Positions 9,066-17,404 of a DNA stretch of 64,000 nucleotides are shown piece by piece. Within the stretch, counting starts at the first letter, position 1, and each line of letters starts with the position of its first letter. Source of the stretch: Gammaproteobacteria bacterium (GTDB lineage: Bacteria; Pseudomonadota; Gammaproteobacteria; Burkholderiales; Sulfuricellaceae); contig JAHJGO010000016.1 in NCBI GenBank assembly GCA_018824405.1, positions 62,001 to 126,000 on the forward strand, read 5' to 3'. The notes beneath the pieces were generated by a model, which searched no databases, was not told the origin of the DNA, and was given only the letters and a program-made list of their open reading frames with translations. A program made the translations under genes and the position numbers.

Positions 9066-10402
9066 TTTTTACCCCGCTTCCAGGGATCATTAAATAAAGG
9101 CTTTGTATCTTTCAACATCAAAGTTGGACTCGAAAATGGCGCCAGGCGTTCAAGAAAATCCAGTACTTCGAGAGCGGGCGCGATCTTGAAAAAACGCGCT
9201 TGAGGAATTTCCATCCAGAGTCGGTCTGCAAAGTCATACAACTCGAATGGCGTGTCGCCGATCCCGTCCTTGTTACGGTCAAAACCCTCGTACTCATCCC
9301 AGTAATTTCCACGCCAGATGTTGCGCTGGGCCGAGCCGGCCCCGCCTACGGCAATAATGGAAATGTTGCCTTCAAAACTGTTGCCCTCAATTTCGTAGCC
9401 TGCAAGATCGCTGTTGAAGGCGATGGCGATACCGTTGTAGGCCAGCCGATTGTTCTTCAGAATGATCTTGCTGTCAGGCTGGAACGGCGAAAGGTCGGCC
9501 GACAGGCCAAGTGCACAATAAATGATCTCGTTGCCTTCCAGCACGGCGCCGCTCGCTTCCTTGAAGCCAACACCCATGCCGGTAGAGCCGGTGGCATGGG
9601 AAATCACGTTGTTGCGCACCACTGTGCGGTCACTGTACATCAGGTATACACCCACCGCGTTATCGTAAAAGCTGTTGCTTTCCACCGCGTTCCCGTGGGC
9701 AAACATGAAATGAATGGAGTAACGGCTACGGGCGCCATAATTTTGGTAAAAAGTGTTGCCGTTGGAATACCACACCACCATGTCGCGCGAATCCACTACT
9801 TTGTTACTCTCGATGCGGTTATTCATGCTGTACCACAGGCGAATGCCATCGCCGCGCACCCCCAGATCCGCCGGTTTGGAACGGATGCTGTTGCCGCGTA
9901 GCGTATTGTTATTGGACTGTTTCAGGTCAATGCCGAAAAGGCAGTCATCAATGACGTTGTTTTCGATCAGATTGTTGTGACCGCGAACATTGAGGCAGGC
10001 ATCATCGCTATCGTGCGAGCTGCCAGATCCCTTGAGGTGCACTCCACGCAACTTGGCGCCGTTGGTTTCAATCACGAACACCGTGCTCTTGTTGCCGCCA
10101 TCTATGCTGACTTTGCCGCCGCCTTCTATGGTCAGCGGTTTGGTCAGATGTACCGGGCCGGAATAATTGCCCGGCTTGGGACGCAGGACGGAACCGGCGG
10201 GCGCGGCATCTACCAGAGACTGGAACGGCGTCAGGCCGTGAATACGCTTGTCGCGCAGATAGAGCGGTATCAGGTGTACGGGCTTGTCGACATCGACACG
10301 GGGCGCTTCTCCGCCCATGTCTGCGCTACCCCCCGGCTCGAAGGCCGCACCTGCCGGCAGTGATAAGCACAGTAGCAGGGAAAGCAGCAAACGTCCGGTC
10401 AT
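9062..10402 (-). CDS. nosD: NosD, periplasmic copper-maturation protein
   Basis: Right-handed beta-helix protein that accepts copper and completes the CuZ cluster of NosZ, with NosFY. The 446 aa begin with a Sec signal peptide (LLLSLLLCLSLPAGA), followed by many short repeats of the NosD/CASH type containing N-rich turns (for example NNLIENNVIDD, NNTLRGNSI, NNRIESNKVV). The stop overlaps the nosG start. The start at 10402 has no strong ribosome binding site. Confidence 0.94.
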   Translation of the reverse strand: MTGRLLLSLLLCLSLPAGAAFEPGGSADMGGEAPRVDVDKPVHLIPLYLRDKRIHGLTPFQSLVDAAPAGSVLRPKPGNYSGPVHLTKPLTIEGGGKVSIDGGNKSTVFVIETNGAKLRGVHLKGSGSSHDSDDACLNVRGHNNLIENNVIDDCLFGIDLKQSNNNTLRGNSIRSKPADLGVRGDGIRLWYSMNNRIESNKVVDSRDMVVWYSNGNTFYQNYGARSRYSIHFMFAHGNAVESNSFYDNAVGVYLMYSDRTVVRNNVISHATGSTGMGVGFKEASGAVLEGNEIIYCALGLSADLSPFQPDSKIILKNNRLAYNGIAIAFNSDLAGYEIEGNSFEGNISIIAVGGAGSAQRNIWRGNYWDEYEGFDRNKDGIGDTPFELYDFADRLWMEIPQARFFKIAPALEVLDFLERLAPFSSPTLMLKDTKPLFNDPWKRGKK

Positions 10403-10507
10403 CTGGCACGCACCAAAATAAGCATATTCCTGCCTGATTTCATGGCTTTAGATTCTGTCTAAGTGTTCCGGGCTCGTCCTGTAAGGGGAAGAGCCCGGAA
10501 GAGCTTA

Positions 10508-11479
10508 TTAAGGGTTCTGCTCGCGCAGCATTTTGCGGCGAATGAGCATGGCCAGCGCCATGGCGATTCCCGAAACCAGAAGCAGGGCATAACCGTAGTA
10601 GGGGTAGGAATAGGTGCTGAACTGCGCTACCTTGCCTTCACCAAACACCGTCGGCATGAAAGGTTTGACGGTAAAGGCACCCCAGGGATGAAGATTGTGA
10701 CCAAAGAACCACAGCCAACCGGCGTAATCGAGCACAAAGAATACAGGCAACAGGGCCGGAACCAGCGCCAGCAACAGGACAAACGGCCGAATTTTCCATA
10801 CGCCCAGGATCAGGATCAGCATCGATGCCATCAGGCCACCCACAGCCGCCATAGTGGCCATTTTAAGGTTGGCTACCCAGCGCGCAAGCACCTCAGGCTG
10901 ATTAAAGAATGTACTGGCCTCATTGTAATAATGATCCGCAAAGGAATTTAGGTGTCCCATTACAAACAGGTCAATCACCATCCAGGCGGATAAAGCCGTA
11001 AAACCCACGCTCATGATCAGTATCTGCATCTTGCGTTGCGTTGCCATGAAGGCGAGCATCATCACCGAAAACATGGCGATAATGAATTTCGACATCGGCA
11101 CTTCTACCGGTGCACCAGTCGCAATGGGGTACATGCCCACATAGTGATTGATGGTGTTCATCTCATGTACGCAATCAAGACCGACTACCTGATCCCTTTT
11201 GGCCAGGGAAGGGTCCTCGCGCATGGCCAGATCGTCGCCCAGATCGTACTGGATGATCTCATCGTGGCTTCCCCCGGAAAGAGGTTTGGTATTGCAGCCG
11301 TTGTATACACCGTCGAAATGGAAGTGGATGCGAATGCCATCCGGAAAGGCTTCTTTAGGGTAATTTGGAGCGGTCAGTGAGACCCACCAGATCGGGCTGA
11401 AGTAGGCAGCAATCATCAGCACCAAAGCGATCAGGGTCAATACCCTAACCGTCATCATTTGTTTTTGCGGGCTATTCAT
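10508..11479 (-). CDS. nosB: NosB-like polytopic membrane protein of clade II nos loci
   Basis: 323-aa membrane protein with about six helices: one at the N terminus, a periplasmic loop of about 90 residues with two cysteines (YNGCNTK, GLDCVHE), then five more. Position between nosZ and nosD and overall layout match NosB, a membrane protein specific to clade II (Wolinella/Dechloromonas-type) nos clusters whose exact role is unknown. I prefer the start at 11479 (MNSPQKQ), with GAGAG upstream, over 11491. The call rests on topology and position, not on a recognised motif. Confidence 0.75.
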   Translation of the reverse strand: MNSPQKQMMTVRVLTLIALVLMIAAYFSPIWWVSLTAPNYPKEAFPDGIRIHFHFDGVYNGCNTKPLSGGSHDEIIQYDLGDDLAMREDPSLAKRDQVVGLDCVHEMNTINHYVGMYPIATGAPVEVPMSKFIIAMFSVMMLAFMATQRKMQILIMSVGFTALSAWMVIDLFVMGHLNSFADHYYNEASTFFNQPEVLARWVANLKMATMAAVGGLMASMLILILGVWKIRPFVLLLALVPALLPVFFVLDYAGWLWFFGHNLHPWGAFTVKPFMPTVFGEGKVAQFSTYSYPYYGYALLLVSGIAMALAMLIRRKMLREQNP

Positions 11480-11636
11480 TTTTTCTCTCATCAGGCATTA
11501 AACGTTGTAAACGTCCCCGTGCCTCCTTGGAAGTGAATTAATGGGAACACATCCCATTATACCTTCTCTTTTTTTACGCTGACTCTATACTGGGACAGCC
11601 ACGGAAGAATATTGTTCTCCCGTGACCGAATTGACA

Positions 11637-12368
11637 TTACTTCTTCTTGGCAGGTCCTGCCTTGCACATGGAGCCTGGCATCGTCAGGCTCGACTGGTAA
11701 GCGGAAATTGCCACCAGTTGGTCGTTGGTGTAAGGCTTGATGACCTTCACCATGTCGGGGTTGGCGTTGCGGCGATGTCCGTCACGAATTTCGGTCATCT
11801 GGCGCAGCAGGTACTTGTAGTGCTGGCCGGCGATCACAGGAAAGAATTTTTCCTTGTTGCCTTCGCCGTTCTTGCCGTGGCATTCCAGACACTGCTTCTG
11901 ATAGAGTTCCTTGCCCTTGGCGATCTGCATGGCAGCATCTGCGCCCTCGTATTTACCGTGATCAACCGGGATGCACAGTTTCTCGATATAAGCAGCAACG
12001 TCAGCCAGTTCTTGCGCGTCTGTCAGAGTCTGGGCGAATGGATACATGGTAGGATTATCGCGCAGGCCGGCACGAATATCGGCCATCTGCTTGATAACTA
12101 CTGTGGTGTGCTGGCCAGCCAGTTGTGGGAAAGTGCCGTCAGGACGTCCCGCGCCGGAAGGCAGGTGGCACGCGCCGCAAATTTCGTACGCTTCCTGTCC
12201 AGCCTTCACGTCACCCTTCTTGTGCAAAGCCTCGATTTTTTCACCTTCCTGGGCATTCCACACATACGCTTTGCCTTCAATACCTTCTTTCTTTGGTGCC
12301 GGTGCGCCCGCAAATGCTACCGCTGGGGCCAGTGCCAGAACCAGAGCAACTACTAAATGCTGTTTCAT
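11637..12368 (-). CDS. Diheme c4-like cytochrome, probable electron donor to NosZ
   Basis: Periplasmic cytochrome of 243 aa with a Sec signal peptide (LALAPAVAFA) and two heme c sites, CGACH near residue 65 and CLECH near 160, each followed by the PxxxGQ-type segments of the c4 family (FPQLAGQH, FPVIAGQH). Heme c4-type proteins shuttle electrons between quinol-oxidising complexes and periplasmic reductases. The gene has its own FNR-like box and a TACAAT -10 upstream, and AAGGA as ribosome binding site. In Wolinella the two nosC cytochromes are monoheme and lie further downstream, so this is a variant layout. Confidence 0.9.
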   Translation of the reverse strand: MKQHLVVALVLALAPAVAFAGAPAPKKEGIEGKAYVWNAQEGEKIEALHKKGDVKAGQEAYEICGACHLPSGAGRPDGTFPQLAGQHTTVVIKQMADIRAGLRDNPTMYPFAQTLTDAQELADVAAYIEKLCIPVDHGKYEGADAAMQIAKGKELYQKQCLECHGKNGEGNKEKFFPVIAGQHYKYLLRQMTEIRDGHRRNANPDMVKVIKPYTNDQLVAISAYQSSLTMPGSMCKAGPAKKK

Positions 12369-12428
12369 GTGTTATTCCTTTCTTTAAATGTTGATGAAGT
12401 CATTGTAACCGACCTCCTCGCAATCACC

Positions 12429-12442
12429 TTGACGCAGGTCAA
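12429..12442 (-). promoter_or_regulatory. FNR/DNR-like box for the diheme cytochrome
   Basis: TTGACGCAGGTCAA, a 14-bp dyad of the FNR/DNR type, 61 bp upstream of the start codon at 12368. A -10-like TACAAT (reverse strand, 12402-12407) lies within one base of the distance expected for a site centred at -41.5. Confidence 0.7.
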
Positions 12443-12453
12443 AGGGATCTGAA

Positions 12454-12774
12454 TCAGGGCTTGAGCTTCGACAGGTATGCAGCGATGTCCTTGATGTCCT
12501 GATCGCTCACCAGCACCATCACGCCCTTCATGGCTGCGCTGTTGCCATTGGCGCGTGCGCCACTCTTGATGTCGGCCATTTGCTTAATGATATAAGCCTC
12601 ATTCTGGCCGGCAACTTTTGGATAGTCAGGCATCAGTGTCTTGTTGCCCGTTGCGCCGTGACAGGCAGTGCAGGTTTTTTCTGCATACAGCTTTTTGCCA
12701 TCGCCGGCTTGAGCGTAACCACTAACCATTGCGGCAGACAAGGCAGCAGCAAGCGCTATCGATTTAAACTTCAT
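12454..12774 (-). CDS. Monoheme class I cytochrome c, probable electron donor to NosZ
   Basis: 106-aa periplasmic cytochrome: signal peptide (AAALSAAMVSGYAQA), one heme site CTACH near residue 38, and the distal-Met region MKGVM near 85. Start chosen at 12774 because AAGGAG lies just upstream; a longer frame begins at 12843 inside the promoter. It sits between the nosZ terminator and the diheme cytochrome and has its own FNR-like box, so it is likely transcribed separately from nosZ under low oxygen. Confidence 0.9.
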   Translation of the reverse strand: MKFKSIALAAALSAAMVSGYAQAGDGKKLYAEKTCTACHGATGNKTLMPDYPKVAGQNEAYIIKQMADIKSGARANGNSAAMKGVMVLVSDQDIKDIAAYLSKLKP

Positions 12775-12826
12775 TTGTAAACTCCTTAAGAAAACGTTAT
12801 GTAGCGATGAGATTTTATCTAGAAAG

Positions 12827-12840
12827 TTGACATGAATCAA
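12827..12840 (-). promoter_or_regulatory. FNR/DNR-like box for the monoheme cytochrome
   Basis: TTGACATGAATCAA matches the FNR consensus halves TTGA(T/C) and ATCAA exactly. It is 53 bp upstream of the start codon at 12774. The best -10 at class II spacing is the moderate TACATA/CTACAT around 12799-12804. Confidence 0.7.
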
Positions 12841-12908
12841 CATTAAATCAAGATGAGAGTATCCGCATAAGCATATCCACTTGAATAAAAAAGTTATTTT
12901 GGGCGGAA

Positions 12909-12940
12909 AAAAACGGGGAGAGTAATCTCTCCCCGTTTTT
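12909..12940 (-). terminator. Strong intrinsic terminator after nosZ
   Basis: Perfect 14-bp stem (AAAAACGGGGAGAG paired with its complement) around a TAAT loop, ending in a T run. It lies 25 bp past the nosZ stop on the minus strand, which makes nosZ transcription largely separate from the following cytochrome gene. Confidence 0.88.
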
Positions 12941-12964
12941 GGTGCTACAGCCTAAACAGACGGC

Positions 12965-15262
12965 TTACTTGCCAGTTTTCTTGGCGCCATTCTGTTCCAG
13001 GAAGGTCTTGGCGCGCAGACCGATGTCCGCTGCTTTGACCTGATACTGCCACCATTGGCCAGCCCAGAGGGTTGCATTCTGCCAATCGCTTGTCTTGGCA
13101 GCCTCATCCATCTTGGCCTTGGCTTCTCCTGCCTTGTTAAGCTGGTCGGTTGCATCTTCAACCAGTGCCACTACCGGTGGGAAGTCCTTGTAATTGACGC
13201 TGGTGATGTAGCCTACCACGCTGTCGATCACGGCCTGGGTTTCTACGTTGGTCTTGACCTGCTTTTCGTAGTCAGCCTTGGTGTAAACGGCTTTTGCGGC
13301 AGCAACCTTGACTTCCTTGTAACCCTTTGGCTTGACCAGCAGGTAACCTTGCATCTCCAGGTGCAATGCGGAGCAGAACTCGGTGCAGTAGTAAGGATAC
13401 ACACCTTCCTTGTCAGCCTTGAACTTCACGGTGATGGTTTTACCTGGTTCGATAGAGCCATGCACGTTGTAAGTGCTTACTGCGAAACCGTGGGTTTCGT
13501 CCTGTGCACGTTCCAGGTTGGTCAGGTTGATGGTGACTTCATCGCCCACTTCGACTTCAATGGTTTCAGGCGTGATGTGGGAGCGGATCAATGTACCGAA
13601 CACTTCCACGTTTTTGCCTTTTCTTACGGTCTTCTCTTCACCTGCACGTACCATGCCTGGATGCGGCTTATCGGTACGGCTGTCAGTACCCACTTTGTAA
13701 CGGATACCTGGCTTGAGAGTCTTGGCGTCGATGGCTACAACATAGTGCGGCTCACCCAGTGGCAAAGGCATGTCGTACAGAAGCTGCATCTTGTCGTTGG
13801 CAATATCAATCAGCTGGTGGTTTTGTGGATGCAGTGGACCAACCGGGTTAAAACGATCGATAGACAGCTTGTTCAGCGCTACCAGGTAACGACCTTTAGG
13901 ATCAGCAGAATCGCCTTCCATGGTCATCAGGTGACCGATGTTGTAGTGAATGGAAAGCTTGTCCAGCACCTTGCCTTCGCAGTAGTTCCATTTGGCAACC
14001 TGGGAATCCACATACAGGGAGGTGTAGGCCACGCACTGCTTGGAATCATACTGGGTATGCAAAGGACCAAGACCCAGCTGAACCTGCTTGTGCAGAGCGT
14101 CCTGCATGGCGATCACGGGAATGCCGTAGGGGTCCTTGCTTTCGAATTTGCCAGCCTTGATTGCAGCCTGGATTTTTTCGAAACTATAGACCGAAACGTG
14201 CGTATCCAGCTTGCCTGAAACGGTAATGAACTTGCCGTCCGGAGTCACGTCCACGCCATGTGGGCTTTTCGGTTCAGGAATCAAGAACAGGATGCCTTCC
14301 TTGATCGATGTTTCCATCATCAGAACGTCATGACCGTTGATCTTCTTGGCCTTGCCGGCTTTTACCAGTTCAGCTGCTTTCTTCCAGTTGATCACGTGCA
14401 TGTAGTCGGTGTCTTTTGCAGAGCAACCAGCTTCATACGGTGGGCGACCCTTCTCGATACCGCCAACATAACGCTCGGTACAGAAAGAGTTGGTGAAGGA
14501 CCAGCCGTCGGATACCAGTTTGCCGGCATCGGACAAGTCCTGGCTATACGGTGGCAATTCGAGGGAGAAGGATTCTTTGGGATCCAGCTTGCCTTCCTTG
14601 CGGTCGAATTTCCAGTAAGTCACGCCACCGCGGTATTCTTCATTGAAGCGCTCCAGCGGTACGAACTTCTTGTTTGCCAGCGGGGTTGCATACTGAGCGG
14701 CTTCGATTACGTATTCGGTATTTGGGGTAACGAAAGCACCGCCGTGTTCCGACTTGTAAATCGGGTTGACCACGATCTGCTTGGTTTCGAAATCTCGCAG
14801 GTCGATCACAGCCAGACGGGGGTTGGCCTTGTCGTTGATGAACAGGAACTGGCCGTCATATTTACCGTTGGTTTCGGAAAGTGCCGGGTGGTGAGTGTCG
14901 CCCCAGTTGATTTCCTTGCCGTCAATGTTGCCCTGGCGCAGCACTTTCTTCGAGCTTTCGTCGAAGCCGTAGCCCTGCCATGGCTCAGGCGTAAACACGC
15001 CGATGTATTTCAGGATACGCATGGACGGAATACCGTACACAATCACCTGGCCAGACTGACCGCCGGAGCTGAAGGCGATGAAATCATCACGCTTGCCGGT
15101 GGGTACATAGGTCTTGGATGCGGCCAGCAGATCCTGCTGAGACAAGCCTCTGCGCTTCATGACATCTTGCAGTGATTCAGCGGCCCAGGTGCTGCTTGCA
15201 GCTCCCAGCCCCAATCCTGCTGCTACCAGCAGCGATGTCGTTCGTTTACTGAACGGTTTCAT
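12965..15262 (-). CDS. nosZ: NosZ, Sec-dependent (clade II) nitrous oxide reductase
   Basis: Terminal reductase of denitrification, N2O to N2, in the periplasm. The N terminus is a plain Sec signal (LLVAAGLGLGAASSTWA) without a twin-arginine motif, which together with the nosB-D-G-H neighbours marks clade II. The CuZ ligand motif DTHHP lies at 122-126 and the CuA motif CTEFCSALHLEM at about 626-637. The 765-aa protein has about 125 residues beyond CuA. Wolinella NosZ carries a cytochrome c domain there, but no CxxCH is present here. GGAG precedes the start; upstream are two FNR-like boxes and a -10 CATAAT, and a terminator follows. Confidence 0.96.
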   Translation of the reverse strand: MKPFSKRTTSLLVAAGLGLGAASSTWAAESLQDVMKRRGLSQQDLLAASKTYVPTGKRDDFIAFSSGGQSGQVIVYGIPSMRILKYIGVFTPEPWQGYGFDESSKKVLRQGNIDGKEINWGDTHHPALSETNGKYDGQFLFINDKANPRLAVIDLRDFETKQIVVNPIYKSEHGGAFVTPNTEYVIEAAQYATPLANKKFVPLERFNEEYRGGVTYWKFDRKEGKLDPKESFSLELPPYSQDLSDAGKLVSDGWSFTNSFCTERYVGGIEKGRPPYEAGCSAKDTDYMHVINWKKAAELVKAGKAKKINGHDVLMMETSIKEGILFLIPEPKSPHGVDVTPDGKFITVSGKLDTHVSVYSFEKIQAAIKAGKFESKDPYGIPVIAMQDALHKQVQLGLGPLHTQYDSKQCVAYTSLYVDSQVAKWNYCEGKVLDKLSIHYNIGHLMTMEGDSADPKGRYLVALNKLSIDRFNPVGPLHPQNHQLIDIANDKMQLLYDMPLPLGEPHYVVAIDAKTLKPGIRYKVGTDSRTDKPHPGMVRAGEEKTVRKGKNVEVFGTLIRSHITPETIEVEVGDEVTINLTNLERAQDETHGFAVSTYNVHGSIEPGKTITVKFKADKEGVYPYYCTEFCSALHLEMQGYLLVKPKGYKEVKVAAAKAVYTKADYEKQVKTNVETQAVIDSVVGYITSVNYKDFPPVVALVEDATDQLNKAGEAKAKMDEAAKTSDWQNATLWAGQWWQYQVKAADIGLRAKTFLEQNGAKKTGK

Positions 15263-15319
15263 CTTTTAGGCTCCTTTTTTGAAATTGAACTTCTTAACGG
15301 TTCTGCGATACTAACGCAG

Positions 15320-15336
15320 TGCGACAATTTGTCACA
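15320..15336. promoter_or_regulatory. Unassigned dyad over the predicted nosZ transcription start
   Basis: TGCGACAATTTGTCACA is a near-perfect 17-bp palindrome (GACAA-T-TTGTC core). With the FNR-like box at 15367 and the -10 CATAAT at 15339-15344, the predicted nosZ start of transcription falls at about 15332, inside this dyad. That is a typical place for a repressor operator. I do not recognise the binding family. Confidence 0.45.
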
Positions 15337-15366
15337 GCATTATGTTCGACATTAAATACCCATTCA

Positions 15367-15380
15367 TTGATGTAGGTCAA
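15367..15380 (-). promoter_or_regulatory. FNR/DNR-like box and class II promoter of nosZ
   Basis: TTGATGTAGGTCAA. On the minus strand a -10 hexamer CATAAT (15339-15344) lies at exactly the spacing expected for an activator centred at -41.5. The predicted 5' leader of nosZ is about 70 nt. Confidence 0.8.
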
Positions 15381-15400
15381 GACTGGAATAATCAATTTCA

Positions 15401-15414
15401 TTGATGCCGGTCAA
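15401..15414 (-). promoter_or_regulatory. Second FNR/DNR-like box upstream of nosZ
   Basis: TTGATGCCGGTCAA, 34 bp upstream of the first box, placing it near -75 relative to the predicted nosZ start. No -10 hexamer fits it directly, so it would act as an auxiliary site. Confidence 0.6.
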
Positions 15415-15448
15415 TGAGTGGCGTGATCTGTTGATCGTTGTGGAGGTT

Positions 15449-15856
15449 TCAGATGGTCTTGCAATAGGGCTGAAGCATTTCCCGCAGCATCTGAGGCAAG
15501 TCAGCGGCAGTGTTGGCATGGGGGTCGAGGTGAACATGCACGGTGCGCACCTTGGCAAGCAAGCCAGAAACTGAGTAAAAGGAACAGGATACGGTAAATG
15601 AGGTTTTGCCCAGGGCTTCGATTTCCAGCGTAACGGTGATCTTCTCCCCATGGCGCAATGGCTGGAAGTAGTCCGCGTCGGCATGAACCACCGGAAGTCG
15701 CTCGCCGGTAGTGATCATGGCGCATAGATCAAGCCCGAGGTGGGCCATGAAGTCCTCGTAGGCATCGTGGGCATGGACGAACAGGCGCGCAAAAAACATC
15801 ACTCCGGCGTGATCCACGTCGTGCAAGCGTACCTCGAAAGCGTATGAATGATTCAT
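15449..15856 (-). CDS. Hotdog-fold acyl-CoA thioesterase, candidate DHNA-CoA hydrolase
   Basis: 135-aa protein of the 4-hydroxybenzoyl-CoA thioesterase family: the N-terminal VRLHDVDHAGVMFFARLF segment holds the catalytic-type Asp and the helix-start glycine. It overlaps menC by 4 bp (ATGA) and closes the menB-menA-tlpA-menC run. The pathway needs a hydrolase that releases 1,4-dihydroxy-2-naphthoate from its CoA ester before MenA acts, and cyanobacterial and plant enzymes for that step belong to this fold. The role (MenI-like) is inference from position; a generic acyl-CoA thioesterase is the alternative. Confidence 0.75.
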   Translation of the reverse strand: MNHSYAFEVRLHDVDHAGVMFFARLFVHAHDAYEDFMAHLGLDLCAMITTGERLPVVHADADYFQPLRHGEKITVTLEIEALGKTSFTVSCSFYSVSGLLAKVRTVHVHLDPHANTAADLPQMLREMLQPYCKTI

Positions 15857-16896
15857 GTCAGTATTTCCGGGTTAGGAACAAAGCCGAGTCCGGGCAGTTC
15901 GCCCAGTGTCATCATGCCAAGCTCGGGTCGCGGTGCGCTGCCGACATCCCGTTTCAGCCAGCCCGAAGTGGCCAGGCCGTGATGCAGCCCATTGTTCAAG
16001 GCGGCTGCAAGGTGCAGTGCGGCGAGCGTGCCGACGGCGCTGTCCACGCTGGTGGTCACCACGCAGGTCATGCCAGCTTCGTGCGCTCCTTGCGCCGTCT
16101 TCAGCGCTGCCTGCAAGCCGCCGGTGATCATCGGCTTGAGTACCATGCGTTGTACAGGGATAGTGGCCAGAACCCGCTCCAGGCCCAGTTCAGGCAGGGA
16201 TTCGTCCAGTGCCAGCGGGATTTCGGTCTGCGCTTGCAGGGTTGCGAGATCGGTAAGATCGGGCTGTGCCAGCGGCTCTTCCAGCATCTCCAGCGGCAGG
16301 CCGGCCATGCCCGTGATAAAGCGCTGCGCATCCGCTATGTTCCAGGCGCGATTGGCATCCAGACGCAGTAAGATGCCAATCGGCAGGTCATCCGCCAGTT
16401 GCCGCAGCAGGGCCAGTTCGTGCCCGACGGGCGCCATTCCGACTTTCAGTTTGAGCACCTCAAAACCCTCGGCGATGGCAGCCTGAGCACGTTGCGATAC
16501 GCCCGCATCCAGGGCGCCCAGGGCGGCATTGCAGCGCACCTGCTGTGCGGCGTCGGGAGCCAGCCAGTGTGCCAGAGGCTGGCCGGCCTGTTGCGCGGCC
16601 AGGTCGCCGAGCGCCACATCCACCGCACATCGCACAGCAGGGTGCTGGCGGGCAGGGCGCAGCCCATCCCAGGCTGAATCCATATCCATTCCAGCCATGA
16701 CTCGCGCCAGGGCTTCCAGTTCTTCTGCCGCATCGTGCTCCGGCAGGGGGGCGCAATCGCCCCAGCCAGCCAGACCCGCATCTGTTTCCAGCCGCAGCAG
16801 CCAGCCGCACCGCGCGGCGAAACTGCCTTGCGCGCTGATCCACTCTGCCCGCAACGGCAGGCGATAGGGGATGATCCGGCTAGCGCGTATCCGCAC
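15853..16896 (-). CDS. menC: MenC, o-succinylbenzoate synthase
   Basis: Enolase-superfamily dehydratase making o-succinylbenzoate. In its 347 aa the catalytic lysine motif LKLKVG is at 148-153, the metal-binding acids follow in LLRLDANRAW (Asp 180), EMLEEPLAQPD (near 208) and LALDESL (near 232). N-acylamino-acid racemases and dipeptide epimerases share the fold, but menA, menB and a pathway thioesterase in the same overlapping run favour MenC. Its start overlaps the preceding tlpA-like gene by 17 bp. Confidence 0.9.
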   Translation of the reverse strand: MRIRASRIIPYRLPLRAEWISAQGSFAARCGWLLRLETDAGLAGWGDCAPLPEHDAAEELEALARVMAGMDMDSAWDGLRPARQHPAVRCAVDVALGDLAAQQAGQPLAHWLAPDAAQQVRCNAALGALDAGVSQRAQAAIAEGFEVLKLKVGMAPVGHELALLRQLADDLPIGILLRLDANRAWNIADAQRFITGMAGLPLEMLEEPLAQPDLTDLATLQAQTEIPLALDESLPELGLERVLATIPVQRMVLKPMITGGLQAALKTAQGAHEAGMTCVVTTSVDSAVGTLAALHLAAALNNGLHHGLATSGWLKRDVGSAPRPELGMMTLGELPGLGFVPNPEILT

Positions 16897-17404
16897 CGGC
16901 CTGCTCAGTGCTTGCGAGTGCCGCCTGCAATGCCTGTTCGATACGCGCGGCGCTCATTGGCCCGCGGCGGGTGTCGACAATGTTGCCCTGTGCGTCGAGC
17001 ACCAGGGTGAAGGGCAGGCCTGCCACCTGGTTGCCCAGCTTCTGCATCAGGGCAATGCCCTGCTCCTTGCCGGTTACCAGGGGATAGTTGATGTTGTAAG
17101 CGCGGGCAAATTCCTGCACCAGCGAGCGATTGTCCTCCACTGCAATGCCCAGGAAAGCCACGCCACGCTCGCGATACTGTTCCTGGGCCTCTATCAGGTC
17201 CGGAATCTCCTTGCGGCAGGGCGGGCACCAGGTGGCCCAGAAATTGATTATTGCCACCTTGCCTTTGAACTGCTCCAGCGCAACCGATTGACCCTCCAGG
17301 TCAGTGAACGATGCTTCATACAATGGCGCAGAGGAAACCTCGTCCGCTGCCTGGACGCCCTGCGTCAGGCACAGTGCCAGCATCATGAATATTAGGTGTT
17401 TCAT
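16880..17404 (-). CDS. TlpA/ResA-like thiol-disulfide oxidoreductase inside the men operon
   Basis: 174-aa exported thioredoxin-fold protein: signal peptide LIFMMLALCLTQGVQA, then the redox motif WCPPC near residue 66 within INFWATWCPPCRKE. Start set at 17404 because that ATG overlaps the menA stop; the frame is open further upstream but lies wholly within menA. TlpA/ResA proteins reduce periplasmic disulfides for heme c attachment or copper-site assembly. Being embedded between menA and menC by overlaps on both sides is unusual. Confidence 0.88.
   Translation of the reverse strand: MKHLIFMMLALCLTQGVQAADEVSSAPLYEASFTDLEGQSVALEQFKGKVAIINFWATWCPPCRKEIPDLIEAQEQYRERGVAFLGIAVEDNRSLVQEFARAYNINYPLVTGKEQGIALMQKLGNQVAGLPFTLVLDAQGNIVDTRRGPMSAARIEQALQAALASTEQAGADTR

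Noticed and set aside
13055-14218. 387-codon open frame antisense to nosZ
   Set aside because: Shadow of the nosZ frame; no recognisable product.
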